This document shows, one piece after another, positions 24,381 through 32,754 of a DNA stretch of 64,000 nucleotides. Under the pieces are notes generated by a model that did no database searches, had not been told where the DNA came from, and saw nothing but the letters and a program-made list of their open reading frames with translations. The DNA lies in assembly GCA_050157065.1 (NCBI GenBank), contig CP189573.1. One strand, written 5' to 3'. Within the stretch, counting starts at the first letter, position 1. Each line of letters begins with the position of its first letter. The translations under genes were made by a program, and so were the position numbers. This stretch comes from Avipropionibacterium sp050157065. GTDB taxonomy: Bacteria; Actinomycetota; Actinomycetes; Propionibacteriales; Propionibacteriaceae.

Positions 24381-24947
24381 ATGGCTACACGCAGGATCTT
24401 CTCCAACATCCTCGACGCCGTCGTCCGGGTGGCGTCGAGGGAGCTGCGCCGCAGTGCCCGGCGGTCGTCGGGCCGCTCCGACCGCGGTCGCGACGGCGGC
24501 GGCGACGACGATCGCCGCCGCCGCGGACACGACGGGGGCTCCGCCACGTACGCCGGCGACTTCACCGGGGTGCCGCAGATGTCGTACGACCCGGAACCCG
24601 ACGACCGTGCCGATCCGGGTGAGGTGGTGTGGGGCTGGGTCCCGTACGAGGAGGACCATCGCCAGGGCAAGGACCGGCCGGTACTGGTGATCGGCCGCAA
24701 CGGTGAGCTGGTGCTGGCCCTGCAGATGACCAGCCAGGACCATGATCGTGACGCGGAGCAGGAGGCGTCGGAGGGCCGCTATTGGTTCGACATCGGCACC
24801 GGCTCATGGGACCGTCAGGGCCGCCCGAGTGAGGTGCGGACCAACCGGATCCTGCAGCTCCACCCCGACAGCATCCGGCGGGAGGGCGGCCGGGTCAGTC
24901 AGCAGGTCTTCGACCAGGTGGCCGCCGAGGTGAGCCGACGGAACTGA
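24381..24947 (+). CDS. PemK/MazF-fold protein
   Basis: A protein of about 188 residues. The first 55 are Arg/Asp/Gly-rich and probably disordered. The C-terminal domain reads PGEVVWGWVPYEED, then KDRPVLVIGRNGELVLALQM and later RTNRILQLHP, which resembles the PemK/MazF endoribonuclease barrel. No antitoxin-like small gene lies beside it, so it is probably a solitary housekeeping version rather than an active toxin-antitoxin unit. TAGGTT seven bases before the ATG suggests a leaderless transcript. Confidence 0.7.
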   Translation: MATRRIFSNILDAVVRVASRELRRSARRSSGRSDRGRDGGGDDDRRRRGHDGGSATYAGDFTGVPQMSYDPEPDDRADPGEVVWGWVPYEEDHRQGKDRPVLVIGRNGELVLALQMTSQDHDRDAEQEASEGRYWFDIGTGSWDRQGRPSEVRTNRILQLHPDSIRREGGRVSQQVFDQVAAEVSRRN

Positions 24948-24998
24948 TCAACACGCATCTGGTCGACACAACTGATCACGACGCAACTGATCAACACC
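24942..24998. repeat. three ACTGATCA-type direct repeats
   Basis: AACTGATCA occurs at 24942, 24970 and 24985, each followed by a variant of ACAC/CGAC. The first copy contains the stop codon of the PemK-fold gene. The TGATCA core is palindromic. They lie 30-110 bases upstream of the symporter promoter. Confidence 0.7.
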
Positions 24999-25026
24999 GA
25001 ACGGATCGACGAGATGCACCAGATGG

Positions 25027-25055
25027 TTGCCACCGGGCCTGATCAGGTCTAGCGT
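25027..25055 (+). promoter_or_regulatory. symporter promoter with 10-bp palindromic operator candidate
   Basis: TTGCCA (25027-25032) and TAGCGT (25050-25055) are separated by 17 bases, an ideal sigma-70 spacing. The perfect palindrome CCTGATCAGG occupies 25038-25047 in the spacer. Binding there would block RNA polymerase. The predicted leader is about 50 bases. Confidence 0.6.
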
Positions 25056-25109
25056 CACCTCCACGAGCACCTGCGACACCCTCGGCAGGACTTGGCGACA
25101 AGGAGTGCC

Positions 25110-26816
25110 ATGCAGCTCATGGAGACGGCCATCCGCCTCGACGCCCAGTGGATCGACTATGTGCTGATCGCGATCTACTTCGCGTTCGTGCTCGGGGTCG
25201 GCGTCTTCGCCCGCAGGGGCGTGTCGAACGGCATCGAGTTCTTCCTGGCGGGCCGGTCACTGCCGGCCTGGGTCACCGGCCTCGCCTTCATCTCGGCCAA
25301 CCTCGGTGCGGTCGAGATCATGGGCATGTCGGCCACGGGCGCCCAGTACGGCTTCCCGACCATGCACTACTTCTGGGTCGGTGCGATCCCCGCCATGCTG
25401 TTCCTCGGCGTGGTCATGATGCCGTTCTACTACGGCTCGAAGGTCCGCTCGGTGCCGGAGTTCATGCGGATGCGGTACGGCACCGGCGCCCACCTCGTCA
25501 ACGCCGTGTCGTTCGCGCTCGCGCAGGTGCTGATCGCCGGTGTCAACCTGTACCTGTTGGGCACGATCGTCAACCGACTGCTGGGCTGGCCGCTGTGGGT
25601 GGCGTTGATCGTCGCCGCGGCGATCGTGTTGTCGTACATCACCTTGGGTGGGTTGTCGGCGGCCATCTACAACGAGGTGCTGCAGTTCTTCGTGATCGTC
25701 GCGGCGCTGCTGCCGTTGACCTTGATCGGCCTGCACCGGGTCGGCGGCTGGAGCGGCATGCAGGAGCGCATCGCCGGCGACGGGATGCTCGGCGAGGAAC
25801 AACTCCACACCTGGCCGGGTACGCAGTTGTCCGGCTTCGAGAGCCCGGTGCTGTCGGTGATCGGCATCGTGTTCGGGCTCGGCTTCGTGCTCTCCTTCGG
25901 TTACTGGACCACGAACTTCGTCGAGGTGCAGCGGGCGATGGCCTCGAAGAGCATCACCGCGGCCCGGATGACACCGATCATCGGCGCCTTCCCCAAGATG
26001 TTCATCCCGTTCATCGTGATCATCCCCGGCATGATCAGTGCGGTGCTGGTCACCGAGCTGGTCGACTTCAAGGCGCTCTACTACAACGAGGGTGAGGCGG
26101 CGGCCGCCGAGACCGGCGTCAGCTACAACGACGCCCTGCTGCTGTTGATGCGCGACGTGCTGCCGAACGGGCTGCTGGGCCTGGCGATCGCCGGCCTGCT
26201 CGCGGCGTTCATGGCCGGCATGGCGGCCAACGTGTCGGCGTTCAACACCGTGTTCAGCTACGACCTGTGGCAACAGTACGTGGTGAAGGACAAGCCGGAC
26301 AGCTACTACCTGAAGGTGGGGCGGATCGCCACCATCGCCGCCTGCGTCATCGCGATCTTCACCGCGCTGATCGCGGCGAACTTCGCCAACCTGATGGACT
26401 ACCTGCAGACCCTGTTCGGGTTCTTCAACGCACCGCTGTTCGCCACGTTCATCCTGGGCATGTTCTGGCGTCGGGCCACCCCGACGGCCGGCTGGCTCGG
26501 CCTGGTGTGCGGCACGCTGTCAGCGGTGACGGTCTTCGTGCTGTCGGAGACCGGCGTGATCGACCTGCCCGGACAGGGTGCCGCCTTCCTCGCCGCGAGT
26601 GCCGCCTTCGTCGTCGACATCGTGGTGTCGGTCCTGGTGTCACTGGTGACCAAGCCCAAGCCTGCGCACGAACTGCGCGGCCTCGTCTACTCCGAGACCC
26701 CGAAGGCCGACCTGGTCGACGAGGAGGAGAAGTCGATGCCGTTCTACCGGCGCCCGGTCCCGATGGCGCTGGTCGCCCTCGGCCTGGTGATCATCCTGAA
26801 CGTCGTGTTCGCGTGA
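25110..26816 (+). CDS. sodium:solute symporter (SSS family)
   Basis: A secondary transporter of about 568 residues with 13 or more membrane spans, coupling Na+ entry to solute uptake. Family features are FFLAGRSLPAWVTGLAFISANLGAV (the conserved SSS segment at about 44-68, quoted in parts: FFLAGRSLPAW, GLAFISANLGAV), VRSVPEFMRMRYG, and the SYITLGGLSAAIYNEVLQF block. The substrate is not predictable; sugar-type SGLT relatives share these motifs. The ATG at 25110 has AGGAG four bases upstream. It is followed ten bases later by a small membrane protein with a good ribosome site, so the two are co-transcribed. Confidence 0.9.
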   Translation: MQLMETAIRLDAQWIDYVLIAIYFAFVLGVGVFARRGVSNGIEFFLAGRSLPAWVTGLAFISANLGAVEIMGMSATGAQYGFPTMHYFWVGAIPAMLFLGVVMMPFYYGSKVRSVPEFMRMRYGTGAHLVNAVSFALAQVLIAGVNLYLLGTIVNRLLGWPLWVALIVAAAIVLSYITLGGLSAAIYNEVLQFFVIVAALLPLTLIGLHRVGGWSGMQERIAGDGMLGEEQLHTWPGTQLSGFESPVLSVIGIVFGLGFVLSFGYWTTNFVEVQRAMASKSITAARMTPIIGAFPKMFIPFIVIIPGMISAVLVTELVDFKALYYNEGEAAAAETGVSYNDALLLLMRDVLPNGLLGLAIAGLLAAFMAGMAANVSAFNTVFSYDLWQQYVVKDKPDSYYLKVGRIATIAACVIAIFTALIAANFANLMDYLQTLFGFFNAPLFATFILGMFWRRATPTAGWLGLVCGTLSAVTVFVLSETGVIDLPGQGAAFLAASAAFVVDIVVSVLVSLVTKPKPAHELRGLVYSETPKADLVDEEEKSMPFYRRPVPMALVALGLVIILNVVFA

Positions 26817-26826
26817 GGAGTCCGTG

Positions 26827-27141
26827 ATGACCGAGAAGCCAACCGGCACAGAACAAGCCGTCACCCACACCGAGAAGGTGGGCGCCTTCGACATCCGCAA
26901 CTTCATCGGCGCGTTGATCGGGTTGTATGGGGTGATCCTGCTGATCGTCGGGCTGGTCGGGTTCAGCGAGGAGGAGGCCGCCCGGACCGGCGGCGTCAAC
27001 GCCAACCTGTGGGCCGGTGTGGCCATGATCGCCTTCGGCCTGGTGTTCCTGGCGTGGGCGAAGCTCAAGCCGTTGGTGGTGAAGGTCGAGGAGGACCCGT
27101 CCGGCGAGGCCCCCCGCGACATCGCCGCCGCCGACGAGTGA
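26827..27141 (+). CDS. small two-helix membrane protein linked to the symporter
   Basis: About 104 residues with two predicted spans: FIGALIGLYGVILLIVGLVG and LWAGVAMIAFGLVFLAWAKL. A short charged N-terminus and an acidic C-terminal tail flank them. I do not recognise the family. The ATG at 26827 is six bases after GGAG; the GTG directly before it has too short a spacing. Tight linkage suggests an accessory subunit or regulator of the symporter, comparable in position to the small proteins that accompany other SSS carriers. Confidence 0.75.
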   Translation: MTEKPTGTEQAVTHTEKVGAFDIRNFIGALIGLYGVILLIVGLVGFSEEEAARTGGVNANLWAGVAMIAFGLVFLAWAKLKPLVVKVEEDPSGEAPRDIAAADE

Positions 27142-27218
27142 CCAACCCCGACCCGACAGGATGATCGACCCGGTCCGTGCGTGACGGTCCGTACGCGCCA
27201 GTCCGTACGGGGCCGGAC

Positions 27219-27704
27219 TCAGGCGTAGAAGCCCTCGCGCAAGGTGATCCGGTGCTCCAGCCACACCTTCATGCCGGCGAGCATGCCCGTCCACCCCTCG
27301 CAGTTGCCGAACGCGATCCGTGCGCCCTCGGGGTCGGCACGCCAGGCCGACTCGGTGATCGTGACCAGGGTGCGGGCGTCGTCGTCGATCGGTTCGAACT
27401 CGAAGGTGACGGTGTTGTCGGGGCCGACCATGCCGCCCTCGGCCTCCCACCTGATCACCAGCCGCCGGGGCGGGTCGGCCTCGACCACCTGCACCGGGAA
27501 GCGACCCGGGAAGTCGTGGAAGTCCCAGCTCACCTCGGCCCCGGGCTCGAGGCGGCCACGCGCGCCACCGGTGGTGAAGTACTTGGACAGTTGGGCGGGA
27601 TCGGCGACCGCCTCGTACACCTCGGCAACCGGGCGGGCGATCCGCCCCGACACGGAGAAGGACAGTTCGGTGAGCGGCGTCTCGTTCGTTCCGGAGGAAG
27701 ACAT
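27219..27704 (-). CDS. SRPBCC/AHSA1-family protein
   Basis: A START-like ligand-binding protein of about 161 residues. The sequence ARPVAEVYEAVADPAQLSKYFTTG opens the fold, followed by GAEVSWDFHDFPGRFPVQVVEAD, RLVIRWEAEGG and the C-terminal helix GWTGMLAGMKVWLEHRI. It has no signal peptide. The partner is the divergent ArsR regulator only 16 bases away, a recurrent bacterial pair. The ligand is unknown. A leaderless start is predicted from TAAATT six bases upstream with a TTGACC -35 at 27740-27735. Confidence 0.88.
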   Translation of the reverse strand: MSSSGTNETPLTELSFSVSGRIARPVAEVYEAVADPAQLSKYFTTGGARGRLEPGAEVSWDFHDFPGRFPVQVVEADPPRRLVIRWEAEGGMVGPDNTVTFEFEPIDDDARTLVTITESAWRADPEGARIAFGNCEGWTGMLAGMKVWLEHRITLREGFYA

Positions 27705-27740
27705 GTGATAAATTTACAACATGTCAGCCGACGGGGTCAA
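27700..27740. promoter_or_regulatory. overlapping divergent leaderless promoters and dyad operator (arsR-type/SRPBCC)
   Basis: The two -10 boxes, TAAATT at 27709-27714 (plus) and TAAATT at 27716-27711 (minus), overlap by four bases. Each is six bases from its ATG. GACATGT (27700-27706) and ACATGTC (27719-27725) form an inverted repeat that includes both start codons. The minus promoter has TTGACC 18 bases upstream of its -10 box; the plus one has TTCGTT at 27685-27690. Confidence 0.65.
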
Positions 27741-28047
27741 GGGATCCGATGACGATCGCGTCTTCAAGGCCCTGGCCTCGGCGACCCGGCGGCAGATCCT
27801 CGATGCCTTGAAGGAGTCCACGCTGACCACCGGCGCCCTGTGTGCCCGGTTCGACGAGCTCGATCGCACCACCGTGCTGCAGCACCTGAGGGTGCTGGAG
27901 GACGCCGAGCTGGTCACCGGCCGCAAGGTCGGCCGCGTTCGCCACCTGACCCTCGCCCCGCTCCCGATCAAGCGGATCCATGACCGCTGGATCGGTGAGT
28001 ACGCCCGCGCCGCGGTGGGGCTGCTGGATGACCTCGACCAAGGGTGA
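27721..28047 (+). CDS. ArsR-family winged-helix transcriptional regulator
   Basis: A dimeric DNA-binding protein of about 108 residues. VFKALASATRRQILDALKE is the first helix pair, and RTTVLQHLRVLEDAELVTGRK is the recognition helix with the turn. RVRHLTLAPLPIKRIHDRW is the wing. The ELCVCDL metal motif of SmtB/ArsR sensors is absent and only one Cys is present, so it is unlikely to be a metal sensor. It probably controls itself and the divergent SRPBCC gene through the dyad that spans both start codons. Confidence 0.92.
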   Translation: MSADGVKGSDDDRVFKALASATRRQILDALKESTLTTGALCARFDELDRTTVLQHLRVLEDAELVTGRKVGRVRHLTLAPLPIKRIHDRWIGEYARAAVGLLDDLDQG

Positions 28048-28130
28048 GGCATGCGCGCCGTCCCCCTGCACCAGCAGAACCACGCGATCCGCCGTATTCT
28101 GACCCGGATCACACGTACGGAGGCCCTGCC

Positions 28131-29162
28131 TTGAGCACAGACGACCGCCACCCCGGCCTGTCGATCCTCGACGACGGCGAGGACCAGGCCCCGCAGCGAC
28201 CCAAGCCCAGACGTCGACGCCGCGGCATCCTGATCCTGGTCGCGGTGCTCGCCGTCTTCCTGGTCGTCCCGATCGCGGTCGTGTCGATCTATGCGGTCAA
28301 CATCGAGAGCACCTTCACCGGCAACGTCAACCGCGAGCCCGGCCTGACGATCCCGTCGGAGCCCAACCGGCCCGAGAAGCCGGCCGAAGGTGAGAAGGGT
28401 GCCGGCTCGGTCAACTTCCTGTTGATGGGATCGGACGACCGCGACGACGGCAACGGTGGCCGCAGCGATGCGCTGATGTTGGTCCACCTCACCGCAGACC
28501 GGGACGGCGCCTACATCATCTCCTTCCCCCGTGACCTCTACGTCGACATCCCGGGCCGCGGCAAGAACAAGATCAACGCGGCGTACGCCTTCGGCGGTCC
28601 CGTCCTCTCGGCCCGGACGGTGGAGGACCTGCTGGACGTCCACATCGACCACCTGGCACAGATCGACATGGAAGGGTTCATCAACCTCACCACCGAGCTC
28701 GGTGGTGTGACGGTGAACAACAAGCACTACTCCAAGTCCGGCAAGTACGAGTTCCCGACCGGCGAGATCACCATCTCCGGCGAGGAGGCCCTGGCCTACG
28801 TACGCGAACGCAAGCAGTTGCCACGGGGCGACCTCGACCGGGCCGAGCGGCAACGTCAGGTGGTGCAGGCGATCATGCGCAAGGGCCTCAGCCCCGGGGT
28901 GATCAGCAACCCGACCACGTTCACCAACTTCGTGGCCGCCGCCGCCCGCAACATGACCGTCGACGACCGGCTCACCGACCAGGAGATCCGGAAGCTGGCG
29001 CTCGGCCTGCGGATGACGCCGAACGACGTGGTCACCCTCGAGGTGCCGACCAAGGGCACCGGAACGGCCGGGTCGATGAGCATCGTGGTCCCCGACGAAG
29101 CGGGCATCGCCACGCTGGCCACCCACGTCCGGGAGGACACGCTCTCGGACTACAACCCGTGA
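28131..29162 (+). CDS. LytR-CpsA-Psr (LCP) family protein
   Basis: A membrane-anchored glycopolymer transferase family member, about 343 residues. A basic stretch PKPRRRRRG is followed by one membrane helix (ILILVAVLAVFLVVPIAVV). The extracytoplasmic LCP domain has NFLLMGSDDR, the pyrophosphate-binding arginine segment SFPRDLYVDIPGRG, and NKINAAYAFGG. The TTG start at 28131 is chosen because GGAGG lies seven bases upstream and the residues before it are not LCP-like. A -10 box TATTCT at 28095-28100 fits a short leader. LCP proteins typically join teichoic acids or arabinogalactan to peptidoglycan. Confidence 0.9.
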   Translation: MSTDDRHPGLSILDDGEDQAPQRPKPRRRRRGILILVAVLAVFLVVPIAVVSIYAVNIESTFTGNVNREPGLTIPSEPNRPEKPAEGEKGAGSVNFLLMGSDDRDDGNGGRSDALMLVHLTADRDGAYIISFPRDLYVDIPGRGKNKINAAYAFGGPVLSARTVEDLLDVHIDHLAQIDMEGFINLTTELGGVTVNNKHYSKSGKYEFPTGEITISGEEALAYVRERKQLPRGDLDRAERQRQVVQAIMRKGLSPGVISNPTTFTNFVAAAARNMTVDDRLTDQEIRKLALGLRMTPNDVVTLEVPTKGTGTAGSMSIVVPDEAGIATLATHVREDTLSDYNP

Positions 29163-29203
29163 CGCCCCGGGGATGACGACCCCCGATCCACCCGCACGGC
29201 CGT

Positions 29204-30118
29204 TCAGCCGGGAGCGTCCGCCAACGGTGCCATGTCGACGCTCACGTCCATGGTCGACGACGTCGACGTCGCGTAGATGACCCCACGGACCGGAGCGACG
29301 TCACCGTAGTCACGACCCCAGGCCACGGTCGCGTGGGACTCGTCGCAGGCCCGGTCATTCGTCGGATCTAGGTGCCACCACCGGCCCGCGCGGCCTTCCC
29401 GACCGGGGATCCACACCGCCACCCAGGCGTGGCTGGCGTCGGCACCCACCAGGCGCGGCTTGCCCGGCGGGGGCCGGGTGGCCAGGTAGCCACTGACGTA
29501 CCGGGCGGCCAGCCCTTGGCTGCGCAGGCAGCTGATCATGACCTGGGCGAAGTCCTGGCAGACGCCCTGCCGGGCGGCGAACACGTCGGGCACCGAGGTG
29601 GTGACCGTCGTCGTCCCGGATCGGTACGCGAAGTCGGCGTGGATCCGGCTGTTCAGGTCGAGCAACGCCTCGGCCACCGGCCGCCCCTTGGTGAAGCTCT
29701 CCGCCGCGTAGGCGTACGACTCGTCGACGACGTCGATCCGGGGCGAGGCGAGCACGAAGTCGTAGGCACGCCAGGCCTTGGGCCCGCCGCCACCGGCACC
29801 CGGCCGCGCCTGCTCCCACGGTGTCCCGGCCAACTCCGGTGGCAGCGGTCGGTCCGCCACCGAACAGTCGGTCCTGGCGGTGATCACCAGCTCACGGTGG
29901 GGCTCGGTCACCTGGAAGTTCGACACCTGGTTGCCGTACACGTCGCGACGCACCGACACCCGTTCGGCGGGCGGACTCAAGGTCACCTGATGATCATGGA
30001 CCGGCTGCCAGGCCAGCGTCCGGGGTCGCAGGTGGTAGGTGCCGTGGCTGGTCGTGACCTCACCGCCGTGGTACCGGTACGTGGTGACGTGGGTGATCCG
30101 GTAGTGCCGGGTGGTCAC
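29204..30118 (-). CDS. transglutaminase-like cysteine protease-fold protein
   Basis: About 304 residues. An N-terminal beta domain (HYRITHVTTYRYHGGEV, with SHGTYHLRPR) is followed by the transglutaminase core carrying the triad: Cys187 in RQGVCQDFAQV, His230 in DASHAWVAVW, and Asp251/Asp255 in HLDPTND. It has no signal peptide, so it acts in the cytoplasm. Its GTG overlaps the ATP-grasp/alpha-E stop as GTGA. This trio of domains is known as a conserved gene group predicted to make or edit peptides, with no defined product. Confidence 0.9.
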   Translation of the reverse strand: MTTRHYRITHVTTYRYHGGEVTTSHGTYHLRPRTLAWQPVHDHQVTLSPPAERVSVRRDVYGNQVSNFQVTEPHRELVITARTDCSVADRPLPPELAGTPWEQARPGAGGGGPKAWRAYDFVLASPRIDVVDESYAYAAESFTKGRPVAEALLDLNSRIHADFAYRSGTTTVTTSVPDVFAARQGVCQDFAQVMISCLRSQGLAARYVSGYLATRPPPGKPRLVGADASHAWVAVWIPGREGRAGRWWHLDPTNDRACDESHATVAWGRDYGDVAPVRGVIYATSTSSTMDVSVDMAPLADAPG

Positions 30119-32700
30119 TCCTCCTCCTCGTCGTCGAAGGAGATGGACCGGGGCTGCAACGGCCGGCGCAGGTACTGCTCGTCGATGGCTCCCGACAGCG
30201 CACGCAGTGCCTCGTGGACCCCGGCCAGCCACTCCTCGAGCCCGACCCGGATGGATCCACCCGTGCCCGACTCGCCCTCGCCCGTCCACACCTCGGGATG
30301 GGGGCCGTCACCGACCCGCTCGATCAACGCCTCCACCAACCGCAGCGGTCGGGCCGTCGACGGGGTGTGCGGCAACGCCTCGAGCCGACGCCGGATCCGC
30401 TGCAGCTGGTAGGCCACCGAGCGCGGGTTGTGGGGGTCGCGCACCAGCAGTTCCATGACGTCGGCGCGGGCGTAGCCACGCGGGTAGCGCCGCCGGAACG
30501 TGACCACGCTCTCGGCGGCCAGCAGGGCGGCCGAGACGACCTGGTCCTCCACCTCGCGACTGCGCCGGGCGACCAGCGTGGAGCGGAGCAGCGCCACGAC
30601 CTGCTGTGCCCGTTCGACCCCTCGACCGATGTCGAGCAGGTGCCAGCCGGCGTCGTGGACCATGTTCTCGCTGGTGATGCCGGTCAGCGCCAACAGCCCG
30701 GACAGGATCCGCTCGGCCGAGTCGGCCAGCTGGTTGCCACGGTCGAGCCGGGCCGCCCGCAGGGCGGTCACCGCCCGGTCGATGCCGGCGAGCACCATCC
30801 ACACGTCGTCGCTGAGTTGATCACGTACCCCTTGTGCCGCGAACGTCAACGCCTGCAGGGATCGCGCGACCGTCCCCGGCCGGTCGACGTCGAGCACCAC
30901 GTCGCGCAGCTCGGCCAACGGTTCGGGGTCGTCGTGCACGAATCCGGGGTAGGTGGCGCTGAGGTGGGTGATCGCCTGCAGCAGCACCGCCAGGGCGCCG
31001 TCGGGGTCCACCGCGAAGTCGGCCTCGACCGCCACGTGTCGGACCGACAGCACCAACCGCAACAGGTCCTCGGCGCGCTCGGCGTACCGGCCCATCCAGT
31101 ACAGGTCGTCCAGCACGCGTGGCACCAACGCCTCGCGGGCGTGCGGGCCGGCGACCGGCAGCAGGTCGTCGTCGGGGAGCTCCACCGCGTCCGGGGTCGC
31201 CCCGGCGGGGCTGACCACCCAGACGTCCTTGGTACGGCGTTGCCGTCCGGGCAGGCGGTCGTCGGGGACGTCCGGGCTGACCTGGGCGAGCCCACCCACC
31301 ATCGCGACGTACGAGGGCCCTCGTCGTACCGTGAAGTTGCGCATCACCACGTGGCCGGGGATCAGGTTGTCGTCGTCGCCGTCGGTCACGTCGGCGGCCA
31401 TCGCCGGCGCGGACGACAGCGAGAGCAGTTCCTGGCCCACGAACCGGTGCGGCTCGGCGAGCACCCGCTCCCGCAGCGCCTCCCGCTCGGTCCGCCCCAG
31501 CTCCGACCCGACCACCCGTGGCCCGTCGGACCGGTTCACCGACCTGATCACCAGCTGGTCGAGGTTGGCGAGCACCTCGATGCGGGAGGTCTCGTCGCCG
31601 CACCACCAGGTCTTCACCGACGGCAACCGCAGCTCCTCCCCCAACAGCTCGCGGCACAGCTGTGGCAGGTACGGGTAGAGCGCCGGGTTCTCCAGCACCC
31701 CCGAGCCGAGCGAGTTCACCACCGACACCGTGCCCGCCCGGACGCAGTCGACCAGCCCGGTGACCCCGAGCTTGGAACCGCGACGCAGCTCCAGCGGGTC
31801 GGCCCAGTCGGCGTCGATCCGGCGCCAGATCACGTCCACCGGTTCCTGCCGGTCAACCGATTCGAGCCACACCCGGCCGTCGCGCACGACCAGGTCGTCC
31901 CCCTCGACCAGCGGGAAGCCCAGCAGGGAGGCGAGGAACGCCTGGTCGAACGACGTCTCGGAGTGGGCACCGGGGCTGAGCACCACGACCCGTGGATCCT
32001 CGACCGAGGTCGGGGCGGCGTCGACCAGGCCCATCCGGACATGGTGGAAGAACGGGGTCAACCGGAACAGGTGGGCCGAGTGGTACAGCTCGGGCAGCAC
32101 CCGCGAGATCACCCGTCGGTTCTGCATCGCGTACCCGGCCCCCGACGGTGCCTGGGTGCGGTCGGCGAACACCTGCCAGCCGCCGTCGGCGCCGCGGCCC
32201 AGGTCGGTGCCGGTGAGCAGCAACTGGTGGGCGCTGGGGGCTGCCTCCCCCACCAGCGGCCGCAGGTACTCCGCGTGTCCGAACACCGTCAGCGGCGGCA
32301 GCAGTCCGTCGGCCAGCAGCCGCTGCTCGGTGTAGACGTCGGTCAGGATGCGGCTCAGCAGTTCGGCGCGTTGTGCCAGCCCGCGTTCCAGGTGGCGCCA
32401 CTCACCCGCGTCGACCACCAGGGGCAGCGGGTCCAGCCGCCACGGCTCCGAATCCGACAGCGCCGGCTGGTCGGCGTCCCCGACCGGGCCCGGCCCCAGC
32501 AGGCCCGGCCCCCGGGTCGGGGTGTAGGTGACGCCGTCGTCCTCGAGCAGCCGGGCCACGTCGTCGGCCAGCCGGGTCAGCTCGGCGTCCTCGAGCTCCT
32601 CGAACCGACCGAGCAGTGCCTCCCAGCCCGGGCGTACGGTCCCGTCGTCGGTCAACGACTCGTCGTGACCGCCGGCGGGCTGGTAACTCGTGTCCGTCAT
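30115..32700 (-). CDS. circularly permuted ATP-grasp / alpha-E fusion protein
   Basis: About 861 residues combining two proteins that are separate in many bacteria. Residues about 60-510 form a circularly permuted ATP-grasp (DUF404/DUF407 type), with AGYAMQNRRVISRVLPELY, VVLSPGAHSETSFDQAFLA, GVTGLVDCVRAGTVSVVNSLG and VGQELLSLSSAP. From about 520, DDLYWMGRYAERAEDLLRLV begins the helical alpha-E (DUF403) domain, containing SVVTFRRRYPRG. ATP-grasp enzymes ligate carboxyl groups to amines, so amide-bond formation is expected. The ATG at 32700 is 54 bases from ahcY. The N-terminal 55 residues are acidic and variable. Confidence 0.9.
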   Translation of the reverse strand: MTDTSYQPAGGHDESLTDDGTVRPGWEALLGRFEELEDAELTRLADDVARLLEDDGVTYTPTRGPGLLGPGPVGDADQPALSDSEPWRLDPLPLVVDAGEWRHLERGLAQRAELLSRILTDVYTEQRLLADGLLPPLTVFGHAEYLRPLVGEAAPSAHQLLLTGTDLGRGADGGWQVFADRTQAPSGAGYAMQNRRVISRVLPELYHSAHLFRLTPFFHHVRMGLVDAAPTSVEDPRVVVLSPGAHSETSFDQAFLASLLGFPLVEGDDLVVRDGRVWLESVDRQEPVDVIWRRIDADWADPLELRRGSKLGVTGLVDCVRAGTVSVVNSLGSGVLENPALYPYLPQLCRELLGEELRLPSVKTWWCGDETSRIEVLANLDQLVIRSVNRSDGPRVVGSELGRTEREALRERVLAEPHRFVGQELLSLSSAPAMAADVTDGDDDNLIPGHVVMRNFTVRRGPSYVAMVGGLAQVSPDVPDDRLPGRQRRTKDVWVVSPAGATPDAVELPDDDLLPVAGPHAREALVPRVLDDLYWMGRYAERAEDLLRLVLSVRHVAVEADFAVDPDGALAVLLQAITHLSATYPGFVHDDPEPLAELRDVVLDVDRPGTVARSLQALTFAAQGVRDQLSDDVWMVLAGIDRAVTALRAARLDRGNQLADSAERILSGLLALTGITSENMVHDAGWHLLDIGRGVERAQQVVALLRSTLVARRSREVEDQVVSAALLAAESVVTFRRRYPRGYARADVMELLVRDPHNPRSVAYQLQRIRRRLEALPHTPSTARPLRLVEALIERVGDGPHPEVWTGEGESGTGGSIRVGLEEWLAGVHEALRALSGAIDEQYLRRPLQPRSISFDDEEEE

Positions 32701-32754
32701 GATCGCGATGGGCCCCGACCGGGGGTCCGGACCTTCCGGACGGCGGCCGAGCCC

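Noticed and set aside
24381..24947. Toxin-antitoxin locus
   Set aside because: The protein has a PemK-like domain but no small antitoxin gene on either side, and the promoter and position look like housekeeping.
24941..25110. Insertion-sequence ends from repeated TGATCA
   Set aside because: Repeats are direct, short and not accompanied by a transposase or target-site duplication.
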